This document shows positions 9,230-18,996 of a DNA stretch of 64,000 bases, in pieces; position 1 is the stretch's first letter; the number at the start of each line of letters is the position of its first letter. A program made the translations under genes and the position numbers. The stretch is taken from the NCBI RefSeq assembly GCF_040024445.1, contig NZ_CP157276.1:1488001-1552000 (forward strand). Direction: 5' to 3'. The notes beneath the pieces were generated by a model. It saw only the letters and a program-made list of their open reading frames with translations, did no database searches and had not been told where the DNA came from. The stretch is from Prescottella soli (lineage in GTDB: Bacteria > Actinomycetota > Actinomycetes > Mycobacteriales > Mycobacteriaceae).

Positions 9230-10342
9230 TCAGACCCCCAGAACCTCGTCGACCACCTTCTCCATCTTCTCCCGAAAGGCTGTGCGGGAGAATGTTTCAG
9301 CATGTTTGCGGACCACCGTGGAATCGAAGTCCGCACCGTCGAACGTGCTCATTGCGGAGGCAAAGCCGTCGACGAGTTCCCCGTCCGTGTCGCCGGAAAC
9401 GAGTCGACCGGTCATCCCCGGCACAACGCTGTCGAGCGCTCCGCCCGCTGCGAGAGCGATCACCGGCGTTCCGCACGCCATTCCCTCGACGGGCACGATG
9501 CCGAAGTCCTCGAGTCCGGGCATCACCAGTGCGCACGAACTCCGATACAGGTCCACCAGTTGCTCATGGGGCACCCGCCCGAGGAAGGTCACCGTCGGTC
9601 CTGCGATGGTGCGACAGTAGTCGAGGCTGCGGCCCTCACCCACGACGACCAAGCGCACCCCGGCCGCGTTGGCCGCCTGGACAGCGAGGTCGGGCCGCTT
9701 GTACGGCACCAGACGACCTGCCAGGAGGAAGAAGTTCTCCCGCCTTCGATTCGGGTCGGGCGTGAACCCATCGGTGTCGACGGGTGGGTGCACCACAACG
9801 GCCTCGCAGTCCCACCACCTACGGATACGGTCGGCAACAGTCGTGGAGTTCGCGACGACCCGTCGGAGCCGCGGCGCAGCCGACAGCTCGGCGCGCCGGG
9901 CGGATGACGCCAGCAGCGCCAGCGCCGCCGCGCCGAGCCGCCCGCCGGCCTCGCCGGCGCGGAGAGTCGGGTCCCACGCCCACCGGGCCGGACTGTGGAC
10001 GTAGGCGACCGTCGGCGCGGAGGTAGCGAATACCGCTTGGGTCGCGAAGGCGTGGTGGCTGACGATCACGACATCCGAATCGTCCAGATGCATACCGCGA
10101 AATGTGCTGGGCATCAACGGTAGCAGCGGTGCGTACGACCGCTCACCCGCATGCTTGTACAGTTTGTCGAGCCAGGTCGTATCGACCCGTCCGAGCAACG
10201 CCGGCGGAATCCCGGACGCGCTCGCGATCGGGGCACGCACTCGCGCATCCGGCCACTGCAACGCCAACTGCTCTGTCACATGTTCCGAACCTGCGATCTC
10301 TGTGAACCGCTCGTGGACCAGGGCGACGCGGTGGTCGTTCAC
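9230..10342 (-). CDS. Glycosyltransferase family 4
   Basis: A 370-residue GT-B enzyme on the opposite strand, convergent with the beta-helix gene (27 bases apart). The N-terminus VALVHERFTEIAGSEHV has the family's G-(S/G)-E loop and the C-terminal donor site is EDFGIVPVEGMACGTPV (E-x7-E). The start is GTG 10342; the ribosome site before it is weak, so a slightly different start is possible. It faces away from the GNAT gene at 10671 and probably has its own promoter in that gap. Specificity is unknown. Confidence 0.85.
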   Translation of the reverse strand: MNDHRVALVHERFTEIAGSEHVTEQLALQWPDARVRAPIASASGIPPALLGRVDTTWLDKLYKHAGERSYAPLLPLMPSTFRGMHLDDSDVVIVSHHAFATQAVFATSAPTVAYVHSPARWAWDPTLRAGEAGGRLGAAALALLASSARRAELSAAPRLRRVVANSTTVADRIRRWWDCEAVVVHPPVDTDGFTPDPNRRRENFFLLAGRLVPYKRPDLAVQAANAAGVRLVVVGEGRSLDYCRTIAGPTVTFLGRVPHEQLVDLYRSSCALVMPGLEDFGIVPVEGMACGTPVIALAAGGALDSVVPGMTGRLVSGDTDGELVDGFASAMSTFDGADFDSTVVRKHAETFSRTAFREKMEKVVDEVLGV

Positions 10343-10670
10343 GGCCGGGACCGTCCGGACGCGGCACAGATTCGAGAGATTTCCGGGACTTCTCGATTCG
10401 AGCGGATCATGTCCCCCCTAGTCGGAATTGCCTATGACCTGGACCCCCGTGGCTGGACGGTACCAGGATTCGCCTCCCGCAGAGGCGAATCCGATCCGGT
10501 CACCGAACGTGCGCGACGACGTTGTGCAGACCGTGTGCACCTCGAGCTCCAATTCTGCGGTTCCGCCCGACCCTGTACCTCCTCCGAGTAGGCTTTGCTC
10601 ACGCCGTCCACCACCGATCCTGTCGTCGTGCCGCCCGCCCTGGTCGAGCCCGTTGAGCTGAGGTGAGAGC
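10343..10670. other. Divergent intergenic region with one strong hairpin
   Basis: The 328 bases lie between the minus-strand GT4 and the plus-strand GNAT gene. I find no credible coding frame: the open frames here lack a domain and a usable ribosome site. The only clear structure is an 11-bp perfect inverted repeat (10466-10492, separate entry). Promoters for both flanking genes should be here but are not obvious by consensus. Confidence 0.6.
10466..10492. repeat. Perfect 11-bp inverted repeat with 5-base loop
   Basis: GGATTCGCCTC (10466-10476) and GAGGCGAATCC (10482-10492) flank CCGCA. There is no T-tract on either side. Lying between two divergent starts it cannot terminate either gene, so a regulatory hairpin or operator is more likely than a terminator. 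Confidence 0.6.
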
Positions 10671-11369
10671 GTGAAGCGTCTGCAAGCGTTCGTGATGCTG
10701 ACCACGGCAGCCAGGCTGTATACCCGGCCGCTGCGGCATCGATTGCGGTTCCCTCATGGGCGTAGCTTCGACGTGCGACTCGGGCCGGTGGAGTCGGCAG
10801 GTCACACCGTGGTCCTGCGATCCCCCCGTTTGTCGGATTGGCCTCAGTGGCAGTCGATCCGGCTGCGCGACCAGAGATTCATCGAACCGTTCTGGGCTTC
10901 ATCGCCCAGACCGTGGGCCGAACGCCACACCGAGAGCGCCTGGCTGGACGAGATCCTGAACGCTCGCCGCGACGCACGATCCGGGCGGGCGTTGCCGCTC
11001 GTCGTGGAGGTGGACGGTGTGCTTGCCGGCCAGTTGAACATGGAGCGCATCGACCGGTGGGCCCGGTTCGGCGAGATCGGCATATGGATCGACTCGACGC
11101 TCGCAGGAAAGGGCGTCTCACTCGCGGCCGCAGATCTCCTGGCGGAGTATGCGTTCGGCACGCTCGGCTTGTGCCGAGTCACCGCCCCCGTGTCCGTCGG
11201 GAACATCCCAGCGGCCCGCCTTGCGGAAGAGGGTGGGATGCGCCGTGAGGGCACGATGACCAGTTACCTCGATGTGGGCGGGCGACGCAAGGACCACGAC
11301 CTGTGGGCGATCACCGCGGAAATGTGGGCGGCAAGGAAGGATCAGTGTCCGGACCGCGTCGCGCGGTAG
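10671..11369 (+). CDS. GNAT acetyltransferase, RimJ/RimL type
   Basis: A 232-residue protein. After about 50 residues of N-terminal extension it has a RimJ/RimL-type GNAT domain: the start TVVLRSPRLSDWPQW, the core LVVEVDGVLAGQLNME, GEIGIWIDSTLAGKGV with the acetyl-CoA-binding loop, and ASLRLAEEGGMRREG-like C-terminal strand (here ARLAEEGGMRREG). It transfers acetyl from acetyl-CoA to an amine. The start is GTG 10671 with GAGGTGA before it. Its last 59 bases overlap the 3-prime end of the convergent pyruvyl transferase gene. It may decorate a sugar amine, or a ribosomal or other protein amine. Confidence 0.8.
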   Translation: MKRLQAFVMLTTAARLYTRPLRHRLRFPHGRSFDVRLGPVESAGHTVVLRSPRLSDWPQWQSIRLRDQRFIEPFWASSPRPWAERHTESAWLDEILNARRDARSGRALPLVVEVDGVLAGQLNMERIDRWARFGEIGIWIDSTLAGKGVSLAAADLLAEYAFGTLGLCRVTAPVSVGNIPAARLAEEGGMRREGTMTSYLDVGGRRKDHDLWAITAEMWAARKDQCPDRVAR

Positions 11370-12741
11370 CGTCCGCGTCCATGAGTCCGACGATGCGGTC
11401 GAATACCGCCCTGCCGGCCCGAATCTGGTCTTCGGCACGCCCGAGCAGTTCGGGCCGCGACGCCGGAGCGCCCGCCCACAACTCGTGAATTGCCTCGCGG
11501 ACTCGATCCTCAGCCCCCGTCCGATCGAGCCGCACCAACTGGACTCCGGTTCCGAACATCGACGCGAGGCCGGCGAACTTGTCGTCGTAGTACCGCGTCG
11601 TCGACAGGCCTACCACCGAAATCCCTTGCGAAAGCGCGAAGACCGCCACATGGTAGGCGCCAGTCACGATGATTCGGCACCGGCCGACCTGCCGGGAGAG
11701 TGCACGAGCGCTCGCATACCGACCTAGCGGGGCCACGGCACCCGCATACCCTTCCAGCAGCGGCATCGTGGACCGCCGGTCCTCCGCATCGTGCTCCGAG
11801 ACGATCAGCGGGACCAACCCGGCGCCGAACTCGGCCGCGGCACCCCGCACCACACGGCCCACTGCTTCCTGCATCGCTGCGCCGACAGGTGAGTACTCGG
11901 CGACTCTGATACACACGCCGATGTCCGTCCCCAACTGCCGTCGACGGGTGGAGTAGCCCAGTTCGACCGCGTCGTCACCGGTCACCACGATGCGATCCGG
12001 CGGAACGCCGAGGCTTCGCAACAGTTCCGGGCCCTGAACGCCCTCGCGCAGCGCGATCAGGTCCACTCGCGGTAGCACGCGACCGGCCCGCTCGAGCAGG
12101 TCCGGTTCGGTCAGTGGCCCGATTCCCTGACCCGTCATCGCCGTCGGAACTCCCCTACCGATGGCGTACTCGAGTAGGTTCAGGGTGCGCTCGGTCTGGA
12201 ACCGGTCGACGTCGGTCAGGTATCCGCCTCCGATCGCCACCACCACCGATGCCGTCGCCGCGGCATTCGGTACGTGCCCGCCGTCCCGGCGAAGCGCCAG
12301 AGGAACCGAACCTGTTGTGGTCGAGGTTGTCTCACTCCCCGAAGAGTCGGTGTCCCCGACGCGTCCGGCGATGCGCCGCACTCGCGCCGCAATCTTCCCG
12401 GGCAGTGCCACGGCGGCATCCCAGCCGTTCATCGGCGCACCTGCGATCTCTGGCCCGAGCCGACTCGTGACTCCCGAATGCCCACTCCAGCGCCGACGAG
12501 ACCAGTCGCCTCCTCGCTGGTAGCAGACAGGGTCGGCCCCTGGTTCGTATGCCCTCAGAAGTGCCGGCGCCGAGGTGAGTACCCCGATCCGAGCGCCCGG
12601 ACACCGCTCGGCGAATCGCCGGACCATCACGTCGAGGATTGCCAGGTCGCCCTTGTTGTTGAGCCAGTATTCGCCATTCTCGAGCAGCACCCTGATCTCA
12701 GGGCGACCGACGTCTGCAGAACGAGGAACTCGATTCGCCAT
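11311..12741 (-). CDS. Polysaccharide pyruvyl transferase family protein
   Basis: A 476-residue protein of the PS_pyruv_trans family, which transfers pyruvate from phosphoenolpyruvate to form ketals on exopolysaccharide sugars. Signature regions are NKGDLAILDVMVRRF near the N-terminus, VVAIGGGYLTDVDRF in the middle and IVTGAYHVAVFALSQGISVV near the C-terminus, where the conserved TxxYHxxxxALSxGxP-like block lies. I chose ATG 12741 because AAAGGTG sits 5-6 bases upstream; an ATG at 12759 and a longer frame to 12819 are alternatives. A roughly 30-residue insert after residue 130 is Thr/Ser-rich. Its 3-prime end overlaps the GNAT gene. Confidence 0.8.
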   Translation of the reverse strand: MANRVPRSADVGRPEIRVLLENGEYWLNNKGDLAILDVMVRRFAERCPGARIGVLTSAPALLRAYEPGADPVCYQRGGDWSRRRWSGHSGVTSRLGPEIAGAPMNGWDAAVALPGKIAARVRRIAGRVGDTDSSGSETTSTTTGSVPLALRRDGGHVPNAAATASVVVAIGGGYLTDVDRFQTERTLNLLEYAIGRGVPTAMTGQGIGPLTEPDLLERAGRVLPRVDLIALREGVQGPELLRSLGVPPDRIVVTGDDAVELGYSTRRRQLGTDIGVCIRVAEYSPVGAAMQEAVGRVVRGAAAEFGAGLVPLIVSEHDAEDRRSTMPLLEGYAGAVAPLGRYASARALSRQVGRCRIIVTGAYHVAVFALSQGISVVGLSTTRYYDDKFAGLASMFGTGVQLVRLDRTGAEDRVREAIHELWAGAPASRPELLGRAEDQIRAGRAVFDRIVGLMDADATARRGPDTDPSLPPTFPR

Positions 12742-12983
12742 ATCAACACCTTTGTGCATCCACAGGCGCGGGAGCGCTAGGTCACGGGGGATTTCCGCCC
12801 GAATTGTGCAGTCTTCCAAGGCAGGTCGATGATCACTCGAACAATACCCGATTCGTCGTGCCGCCTTGCCGTCCCGGCCGAATCGCGAGTTCGATACTCG
12901 AAAACTCGTGTTCTCCGGGAGGATCTGCTCCTGGATGACACAATCGAACCCCGCACACGCTTCCCGAGCGATGGGATTCGCTC

Positions 12984-14345
12984 ATGACGTATACAGACAC
13001 GCACGACCCTTTTCTCCGCACGTTCGACCGCTCCAACGCCCTACAGGCCCGACTGCACGAGCTCGTCCCGGGTGGCGCGCACACCTACGCACGCGGCTCC
13101 GACCAGTACCCGGAGTTCATGGCTCCGGTGCTGGACCGTGGCGAGGGTGCGCGAGTATGGGATGTCGACGGCAATTGCTATGTCGAGTACGGCATGGGGC
13201 TGCGCTCGGTGACACTCGGCCACGGCTACGGTCCGGTGGTCGAAGCTGTCGCCGCGCAGATCGCCAAGGGCACCAACTTCAGCCGGCCGACCGCGCTCGA
13301 GGTCGCGGCTGCGGAGGACTTCCTCGCTCTCGTACCGGGCGCCGACATGGTGAAGTTCGCCAAGAACGGCTCGGACGCCACCACTGCGGCCGTTCGTCTC
13401 GCCCGCGCGGTCACCGGTCGCCAGCGCGTTCTGGTGTGCGATCAGCCCTTCTTCTCTGTCGACGATTGGTTCATCGGCACCACGCCGATGAATGCGGGCA
13501 CTTCCCGGGATTCGGCCCCGAACACCGGTAGCTTTCGCTTCAATGACCTGGACTCCCTCGAGGAATCTCTCGCGGCGACACCTGTGGCCTGCGTGATCCT
13601 GGAGGCCGGTACGGCGACGACCGAGCCCGCTCCCGGCTTCCTGGACGGGGTTCGGAACCTGTGCGACCGGCACGGGGCGCTGCTCGTCTTCGACGAGATG
13701 ATCACCGGGTTCCGCTGGTCTCGGTACGGCGCCCAGGGCCTGTACGGCGTCCAGCCCGATCTCTCGTGCTGGGGCAAGGCGATGGGCAACGGCTTCCCGA
13801 TCGCGGCGCTCGCCGGTCGACGGGAGTTCATGGAACTGGGTGGGTTACGCACGGATGAGAAGCGGGTGTTTCTCCTGTCCACCACGCACGGTCCCGAATC
13901 AGCCGGACTCGCGGCGTTCCGCGCGGTGGTGCGCGCCTACGCGACCGAGGATCCGATCGGGCGCATGGAGTCTGCAGGACGAGCGCTGTCGAGGGCGGTG
14001 AACGCCGCCGCGTCGGATGCGGGCCTGGAGGACCACATCGAGGTGCTCGGAAGGCCCTCCTGCCTGGTGTTCGTCGCGCGAGACGCGGATCGGCGTCCGT
14101 CCCAGGAGTTCCGCACGCTGCTCCTCCAGGAGCTTCTCGCGCGTGGTGTGCTGGGCCAGTCGTTCGTCGTTTCAGCGGCGCACACCGATGCGGACATCGC
14201 ACTCACCGTCGACGCGGTTCGTGCCGCGTTGCCGATCTACAAGCGCGCGCTCGAGACGGGCAGCGCGACACCGTTCCTGCGCGGTCGGCCCGTCGCTCCT
14301 GCACTGCGGGCCACAGCCGCGCCACGCCGAATCATGTCGGAATGA
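12984..14345 (+). CDS. Class III aminotransferase, glutamate-1-semialdehyde aminomutase (HemL)-like
   Basis: A 453-residue PLP enzyme. Landmarks are VPGGAHTYARGS, WDVDGNCYVEYGMGLRSV, KNGSDATTAAVRLAR, VFDEMITGFRW and the Schiff-base lysine Lys265 in CWGKAMGNGFP, followed by STTHGPESAGLAAF. The fold is that of HemL. Its position beside polysaccharide genes and the extended C-terminus suggest a specialised aminotransferase making an amino sugar or amino-acid substituent rather than the haem enzyme, but I cannot prove it. The ATG at 12984 has GGGA about 8 bases upstream. Its TGA directly abuts the convergent mazG stop with no gap. Confidence 0.8.
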   Translation: MTYTDTHDPFLRTFDRSNALQARLHELVPGGAHTYARGSDQYPEFMAPVLDRGEGARVWDVDGNCYVEYGMGLRSVTLGHGYGPVVEAVAAQIAKGTNFSRPTALEVAAAEDFLALVPGADMVKFAKNGSDATTAAVRLARAVTGRQRVLVCDQPFFSVDDWFIGTTPMNAGTSRDSAPNTGSFRFNDLDSLEESLAATPVACVILEAGTATTEPAPGFLDGVRNLCDRHGALLVFDEMITGFRWSRYGAQGLYGVQPDLSCWGKAMGNGFPIAALAGRREFMELGGLRTDEKRVFLLSTTHGPESAGLAAFRAVVRAYATEDPIGRMESAGRALSRAVNAAASDAGLEDHIEVLGRPSCLVFVARDADRRPSQEFRTLLLQELLARGVLGQSFVVSAAHTDADIALTVDAVRAALPIYKRALETGSATPFLRGRPVAPALRATAAPRRIMSE

Positions 14346-15224
14346 TCAACCGCGCCAATGCGCGAACCAGTCGTCTGCAGTCAGACTTCCGTACGGCACT
14401 CCTGCAGCATGTGCGGCGGACTCCGTCGCCCGCACCGCGGCGACAAACCGCAGGGTTGCGACGCGCAGCGACTCCTCGGCACCCGCGACGACGCGCACCG
14501 TCCGCAGTTCGTGCGGAACCAACTCCGTAGGCAGCCCCGCCCTGGTCGCCCGGTCGATCACCTTCTCCGCCAACGCGAGAGCCGGCTGTGCGAGAGCAAT
14601 GCCGTCGAGCGACGACACCCGGGCCTTCTCCGCCGCCTTGGCGGCCTGCCACGCCGTCTCCTGCTGCGCGACGTCGATCGGTCCGGAGTGCCCGTTGCTC
14701 AGATGGGGGCTGCGCGAGGCCAGTTTCGCCACCAAGGTGTCGGCGACGTCGTCGACGGTGAACGCGCCGGAATCGGACTCCTGTGCGATTCGCGAGTGGA
14801 ACAGCACCTGCAGCAACAGGTCTCCCAACTCTTCCCGCAGGCCGTCCGCATCGCCCTCGGCGATCGCATCGAGTACCTCGTACGTCTCCTCCAGCAGGTA
14901 ACGGCGCAAGGACTCGTGCGTCTGGGTCACCTCCCAGCCCGCGAAGCCCCACAACCGGTCCATCACGTCCACCGCACTCACCAGTCGTTGCCCCGGCCGG
15001 GGAGCTGCTTCGATCACCTTCTCACCGAGCAGTTTCCGCTTCACCACGTCGGGATGCCCCGCGTCGGTGCTCACCAGAACCTCGCTCGGTCGGCTTCCGC
15101 ACTCGAAGTACGCGCGCACCGAACCCGGGACCTCGTCGGTGAATTCGACGGTGCCACCGAGCGCCGTCACAGCTTCGATCGGAACCACGCCGGGCCACAG
15201 CGGGTCCAGAAGAAGCACGGTCAC
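14346..15224 (-). CDS. mazG: Nucleoside triphosphate pyrophosphohydrolase MazG
   Basis: A 292-residue MazG that hydrolyses non-canonical NTPs to NMP and pyrophosphate. Residues around 135-175 carry the metal-binding pattern [10 protein letters not shown]...[13 protein letters not shown] (ExxE-x-ExxD type). The N-terminal 100 residues are the actinobacterial extension. It starts at GTG 15224, sharing GTGA with the mfd stop, so mfd and mazG form a coupled pair, the same order as in mycobacteria. The C-terminal part is a less conserved second MazG-like repeat. Confidence 0.92.
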   Translation of the reverse strand: MTVLLLDPLWPGVVPIEAVTALGGTVEFTDEVPGSVRAYFECGSRPSEVLVSTDAGHPDVVKRKLLGEKVIEAAPRPGQRLVSAVDVMDRLWGFAGWEVTQTHESLRRYLLEETYEVLDAIAEGDADGLREELGDLLLQVLFHSRIAQESDSGAFTVDDVADTLVAKLASRSPHLSNGHSGPIDVAQQETAWQAAKAAEKARVSSLDGIALAQPALALAEKVIDRATRAGLPTELVPHELRTVRVVAGAEESLRVATLRFVAAVRATESAAHAAGVPYGSLTADDWFAHWRG

Positions 15225-18200
15225 TGCCGCACACCGCCTTCGGACGCAGCCATGGCGACCGCCCCGGCAGCCCTGCCGTCGAGTGCCAGTATCAGGTCGG
15301 CGACGTACTGCAACAACTCGACGTCACGCATCCGGTCGGCGCCCACTCCCCCGGAACCGGTGCGCGGCACCGGCAACTGCACCATCCCGGTCGTCGCTCG
15401 GTACTGCGCGCTCGGGTAGATCCGCTTGAGCCGCAACTGCTTCGAGTCCGGGAGCTTCATCGGCGACACCTTGAGCTGCGTGCCGGTGACGGCAACCTCC
15501 TCGATCCCGTACTCGCGGCACAGCAGGCGCAGCTTCGCGACCGACACCAGGCGGCCGACTTCCTCGGGCAGCGGGCCGTACCGGTCGACGAGTTCCTCGA
15601 CCACCGCCGTGATGGCATCGGTGTCGGCGGCCGCCGCCAGCTTGCGGTAGCCCTCCAGTCGGAGACGGTCGCTCGTGACGTAGTCGGGCGGGATGTGCGC
15701 GTCGACCGGCAGGTCGATCCGCACCTCCTTCGTCTCCGGTTCGGTCGTGACGGGTCGGCCGTCGGCGATCGCGCGGTACGCCTCGACGGCCTCGCCGACC
15801 AGTCGCACGTACAGGTCGAAGCCGACGCCCGCGACGTGACCGGACTGCTCGGCACCGAGGACGTTGCCGGCGCCGCGGATCTCGAGGTCCTTCATCGCGA
15901 CGGCCATGCCGGCGCCGAGGTCGGAGTTCTGCGAGATGGTTGCGAGCCGGTCGTACGCGGTCTCGGTGAGCGGCTTCTCGGACGGGTACAGGAAGTACGC
16001 GTAGCCACGCTCGCGGCTGCGTCCGACGCGGCCGCGCAGCTGGTGCAGCTGCGACAGGCCGAGCGAGTCGGCCCGCTCCACGATGAGCGTGTTGGCGTTC
16101 GAGATGTCGAGACCGGTCTCGATGATCGTGGTGCACACCAGGACGTCGAACTCGCGCTGCCAGAAGCCCTGCACGGTCTTCTCGAGCGTCTCCTCGTTCA
16201 TCTGCCCGTGTGCGACGACGACGCGCGCCTCGGGAACGAGGTCGCGAATCCTCTTGGCGGCCTTGTCGATCGAGCTGACGCGGTTGTGCACGTAGAACAC
16301 CTGGCCGTCGCGCAGGAGCTCGCGGCGGATCGCGGCGGCCACCTGCTTGTCCTCGTACGCGCCCACGTACGTGAGGATCGGGTGCCGCTCCTCCGGCGGG
16401 GTCAGGATGGTCGACATCTCCCGGATACCGGCCATGCTCATCTCGAGCGTGCGCGGGATCGGGGTAGCCGACATCGTCAGCACGTCGACGTGTGTACGCA
16501 GCGCCTTGATGTGTTCCTTGTGCTCGACGCCGAAGCGCTGCTCCTCGTCGACGACCACGAGGCCGAGGTCCTTCCAGCGGACGCCGGTCTGCAGCAGGCG
16601 GTGGGTGCCGACGACGACGTCGATCTCGCCCTCCGCCAGCTGCGCGATGATCTCCTTGGATTCGGCGGCATCGGTGAAGCGGGACAGCCCGCGCACCTTC
16701 ACCGGGAACGACGCCATCCGCTCGGCGAAGGTCTGCAGGTGCTGCTGCGCAAGCAGCGTCGTCGGGACCAGCACCGCGACCTGCTTGCCGTCCTGGACGG
16801 CCTTGAAGGCGGCGCGGACCGCCACCTCGGTCTTGCCGTAGCCGACGTCACCGATCACGACGCGGTCCATCGGGACCGGCTTCTCCATGTCGGCCTTCAC
16901 CTCGTCGATGACGGTCAACTGGTCGTGGGTCTCGGTGAACACGAACGCGTCCTCCATCTCCTTCTGCCACGGAGTGTCGGGACCGAACGCGTGACCGGGA
17001 GCGGCCTGTCGCGCCGCGTACAGCTGCACCAGCTCGCCCGCGATCTCACGAACAGCCTTGCGCGCCTTGCGCTTCGTGTTCTGCCAGTCGGACCCGCCCA
17101 GCTTGGACAGGGCGGGCATCTCGCCGCCGACGTAGCGAGAGAGCTGGTCGAGCGACTCCATCGGCACGAACAAGCGGTCGCCCGGGTGCCCACGCTTGCT
17201 GGCCGCGTACTCGATGACGAGGTACTCGCGCCGGGCCCCGCCGACCGTGCGTTCGACCATCTCGACGAACCGACCGATGCCGTGCTGGTCGTGCACCACC
17301 ATGTCGCCGGCGGTCAACGCGAGTGGGTCGACCTGGTTGCGCCGCTTGGCGGGCAAGCGCTTCCCGTCACCCACGGCGGCCACCCGGTTGCCGGTCAGGT
17401 CGGTCTCGGTGACCACCACGAGACCTGGTTCATGATCGGCGCCCGCGAGGACGAACCCCTCGTGCAGGGAACCGCGCAGTACTCCGACCTGACCACGCGG
17501 AGGCTCCGTGCCCGCAGCGAGTTCAGCTGCCGGCACCTCGGCGTCCCGCAACCGCTCGAGCACACGATGCGCCGTGCCCGCACCCGCCACGACCACAGCC
17601 GCCCGTCCACCGGTGGTCACGTGTGCGCGCAGCGTCACGAAGAGTTCCGCCAGCAGGTCGTCGGAGCCACGAATCTGCGGCGCCGGGGTCACCGGCAACT
17701 CCAGTTCCGCACCACTGCCCGACGACAGCGGACTTATGGTCCACCACGGCCTACCCTCGGCGTCCGCCGAGTCGTGCACCTGGCGCAGCGACCGGTAGGC
17801 CGACGCACCGAGGTCGATGCCGTCCCCCTTCAGGACCGACGTGTCCAGCGGGGCCGCGCCGCCGATCGAGGCGGCCGTCCACGAGGCCTCCAGGAATTCC
17901 TGCCCGGTGCGGACGAGGTCTGTTGCGCGGGTGCGGATCTTCTCGGGATCGCACAGCAGAACATGCGTCCCCTCGGGAAGGACCTCGGTCAGCAGCTGGA
18001 GCTGCCCCGGGCGCAGGACCGGCAGCAGCGCCTCCATGCCCTCGACGGGAATGCCCGCCGACATCTTGTCCAACATCTCGACCAGCGCGGCGTCGGCCGG
18101 ATTGTCGGCGGCGAGCTGCGCCGCCCGGTCCCGGACGTCCTCCGTGAGCAGCAGTTCGCGGCACGGAGGGGCAACCACGGTTCCCACCTCGACGTCGGTC

Positions 18201-18877
18201 AGTGAACGCTGGTCGGCCACCGAGAACGCCCGGAGCTCGGTGACCTCGTCCCCCCAGAACTCGACGCGGACCGGATGATCCGCCGTCGGCGGGAACAGGT
18301 CGAGGATCCCGCCCCGTACGGCGAACTCGCCGCGCTTACCGACCATGTCGACACGCGAGTAGGCCATCTCCACGAGGCGCTCGATCAGGTTCGCGAAGTC
18401 GTGCTCGCCACCGACTCGCAGCACGACAGGCTCGATCTCGCCCAACCCCGGCGCCATCGGCTGCACGAGCGAGCGGACGGTCGTCACGATGACCCGGAGC
18501 GGCGAATCGTAGAAGCCGTCGTCGGGTCTCGCCAGGCGGCGCAGCACCTCGAGCCGGCGGCCGACGGTGTCGGCGCTCGGTGAGAGCCTCTCGTGCGGGA
18601 GGGTCTCCCACGAGGGGAACTGTGCGACACCGTCGCCGAGCATCTCGCGCAGCTCGGTGGTCAGGTCATCGGCCTCCCGGCCGGTCGCGGTCACCACGAG
18701 CAGCTGGGTGTGCTCGGACAGCGCCGCCGCGACGAAGGCACGCGCGGGCTGCGGCGCCACGACGTCGACGCCGGTGCGTCCGACTGACTCTGCGATGCCG
18801 GCGAACGCGCTGTGACTCAGCGCTGTCTTCGCCAATCCGGTGAGCGGGGTGTCGGCAGCGGACGGCTGGGAAGTCAA
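15221..18877 (-). CDS. mfd: Transcription-repair coupling factor Mfd
   Basis: A 1218-residue ATP-dependent translocase that removes stalled RNA polymerase and recruits UvrA. Order of parts: UvrB-like N-terminal module (1-360), RNA-polymerase-interaction domain near [17 protein letters not shown], helicase motif [17 protein letters not shown], motif [34 protein letters not shown], and a C-terminal UvrA-inhibitory module. Length matches the family. The start is TTG 18877, supported by AGGAG with an 8-base spacer; no better ATG or GTG lies nearby. It is followed by mazG in a 4-bp overlap. Confidence 0.97.
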   Translation of the reverse strand: MTSQPSAADTPLTGLAKTALSHSAFAGIAESVGRTGVDVVAPQPARAFVAAALSEHTQLLVVTATGREADDLTTELREMLGDGVAQFPSWETLPHERLSPSADTVGRRLEVLRRLARPDDGFYDSPLRVIVTTVRSLVQPMAPGLGEIEPVVLRVGGEHDFANLIERLVEMAYSRVDMVGKRGEFAVRGGILDLFPPTADHPVRVEFWGDEVTELRAFSVADQRSLTDVEVGTVVAPPCRELLLTEDVRDRAAQLAADNPADAALVEMLDKMSAGIPVEGMEALLPVLRPGQLQLLTEVLPEGTHVLLCDPEKIRTRATDLVRTGQEFLEASWTAASIGGAAPLDTSVLKGDGIDLGASAYRSLRQVHDSADAEGRPWWTISPLSSGSGAELELPVTPAPQIRGSDDLLAELFVTLRAHVTTGGRAAVVVAGAGTAHRVLERLRDAEVPAAELAAGTEPPRGQVGVLRGSLHEGFVLAGADHEPGLVVVTETDLTGNRVAAVGDGKRLPAKRRNQVDPLALTAGDMVVHDQHGIGRFVEMVERTVGGARREYLVIEYAASKRGHPGDRLFVPMESLDQLSRYVGGEMPALSKLGGSDWQNTKRKARKAVREIAGELVQLYAARQAAPGHAFGPDTPWQKEMEDAFVFTETHDQLTVIDEVKADMEKPVPMDRVVIGDVGYGKTEVAVRAAFKAVQDGKQVAVLVPTTLLAQQHLQTFAERMASFPVKVRGLSRFTDAAESKEIIAQLAEGEIDVVVGTHRLLQTGVRWKDLGLVVVDEEQRFGVEHKEHIKALRTHVDVLTMSATPIPRTLEMSMAGIREMSTILTPPEERHPILTYVGAYEDKQVAAAIRRELLRDGQVFYVHNRVSSIDKAAKRIRDLVPEARVVVAHGQMNEETLEKTVQGFWQREFDVLVCTTIIETGLDISNANTLIVERADSLGLSQLHQLRGRVGRSRERGYAYFLYPSEKPLTETAYDRLATISQNSDLGAGMAVAMKDLEIRGAGNVLGAEQSGHVAGVGFDLYVRLVGEAVEAYRAIADGRPVTTEPETKEVRIDLPVDAHIPPDYVTSDRLRLEGYRKLAAAADTDAITAVVEELVDRYGPLPEEVGRLVSVAKLRLLCREYGIEEVAVTGTQLKVSPMKLPDSKQLRLKRIYPSAQYRATTGMVQLPVPRTGSGGVGADRMRDVELLQYVADLILALDGRAAGAVAMAASEGGVRQ

Positions 18878-18996
18878 GAACGCACTCCTGAGCAGTGACG
18901 ACGAATGAGCAGTGGCGACGAACCGCCTGCGAACAGCATGACAATCGGAGAGCAGCTGTCAGCGGACCGCGCCAGCCTAGTCGATTCTATGCTCGG

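Noticed and set aside
13020-14345. Calling the class III aminotransferase gene hemL
   Set aside because: The motifs fit the family, but its place in a polysaccharide locus makes the haem role unlikely and I cannot see the true hemL elsewhere to compare.
15695-18205. An 836-codon open frame antisense to mfd
   Set aside because: mfd is certain on the minus strand over the same bases. The antisense product is rich in Leu/His/Asp/Arg with no motif and no ribosome site.
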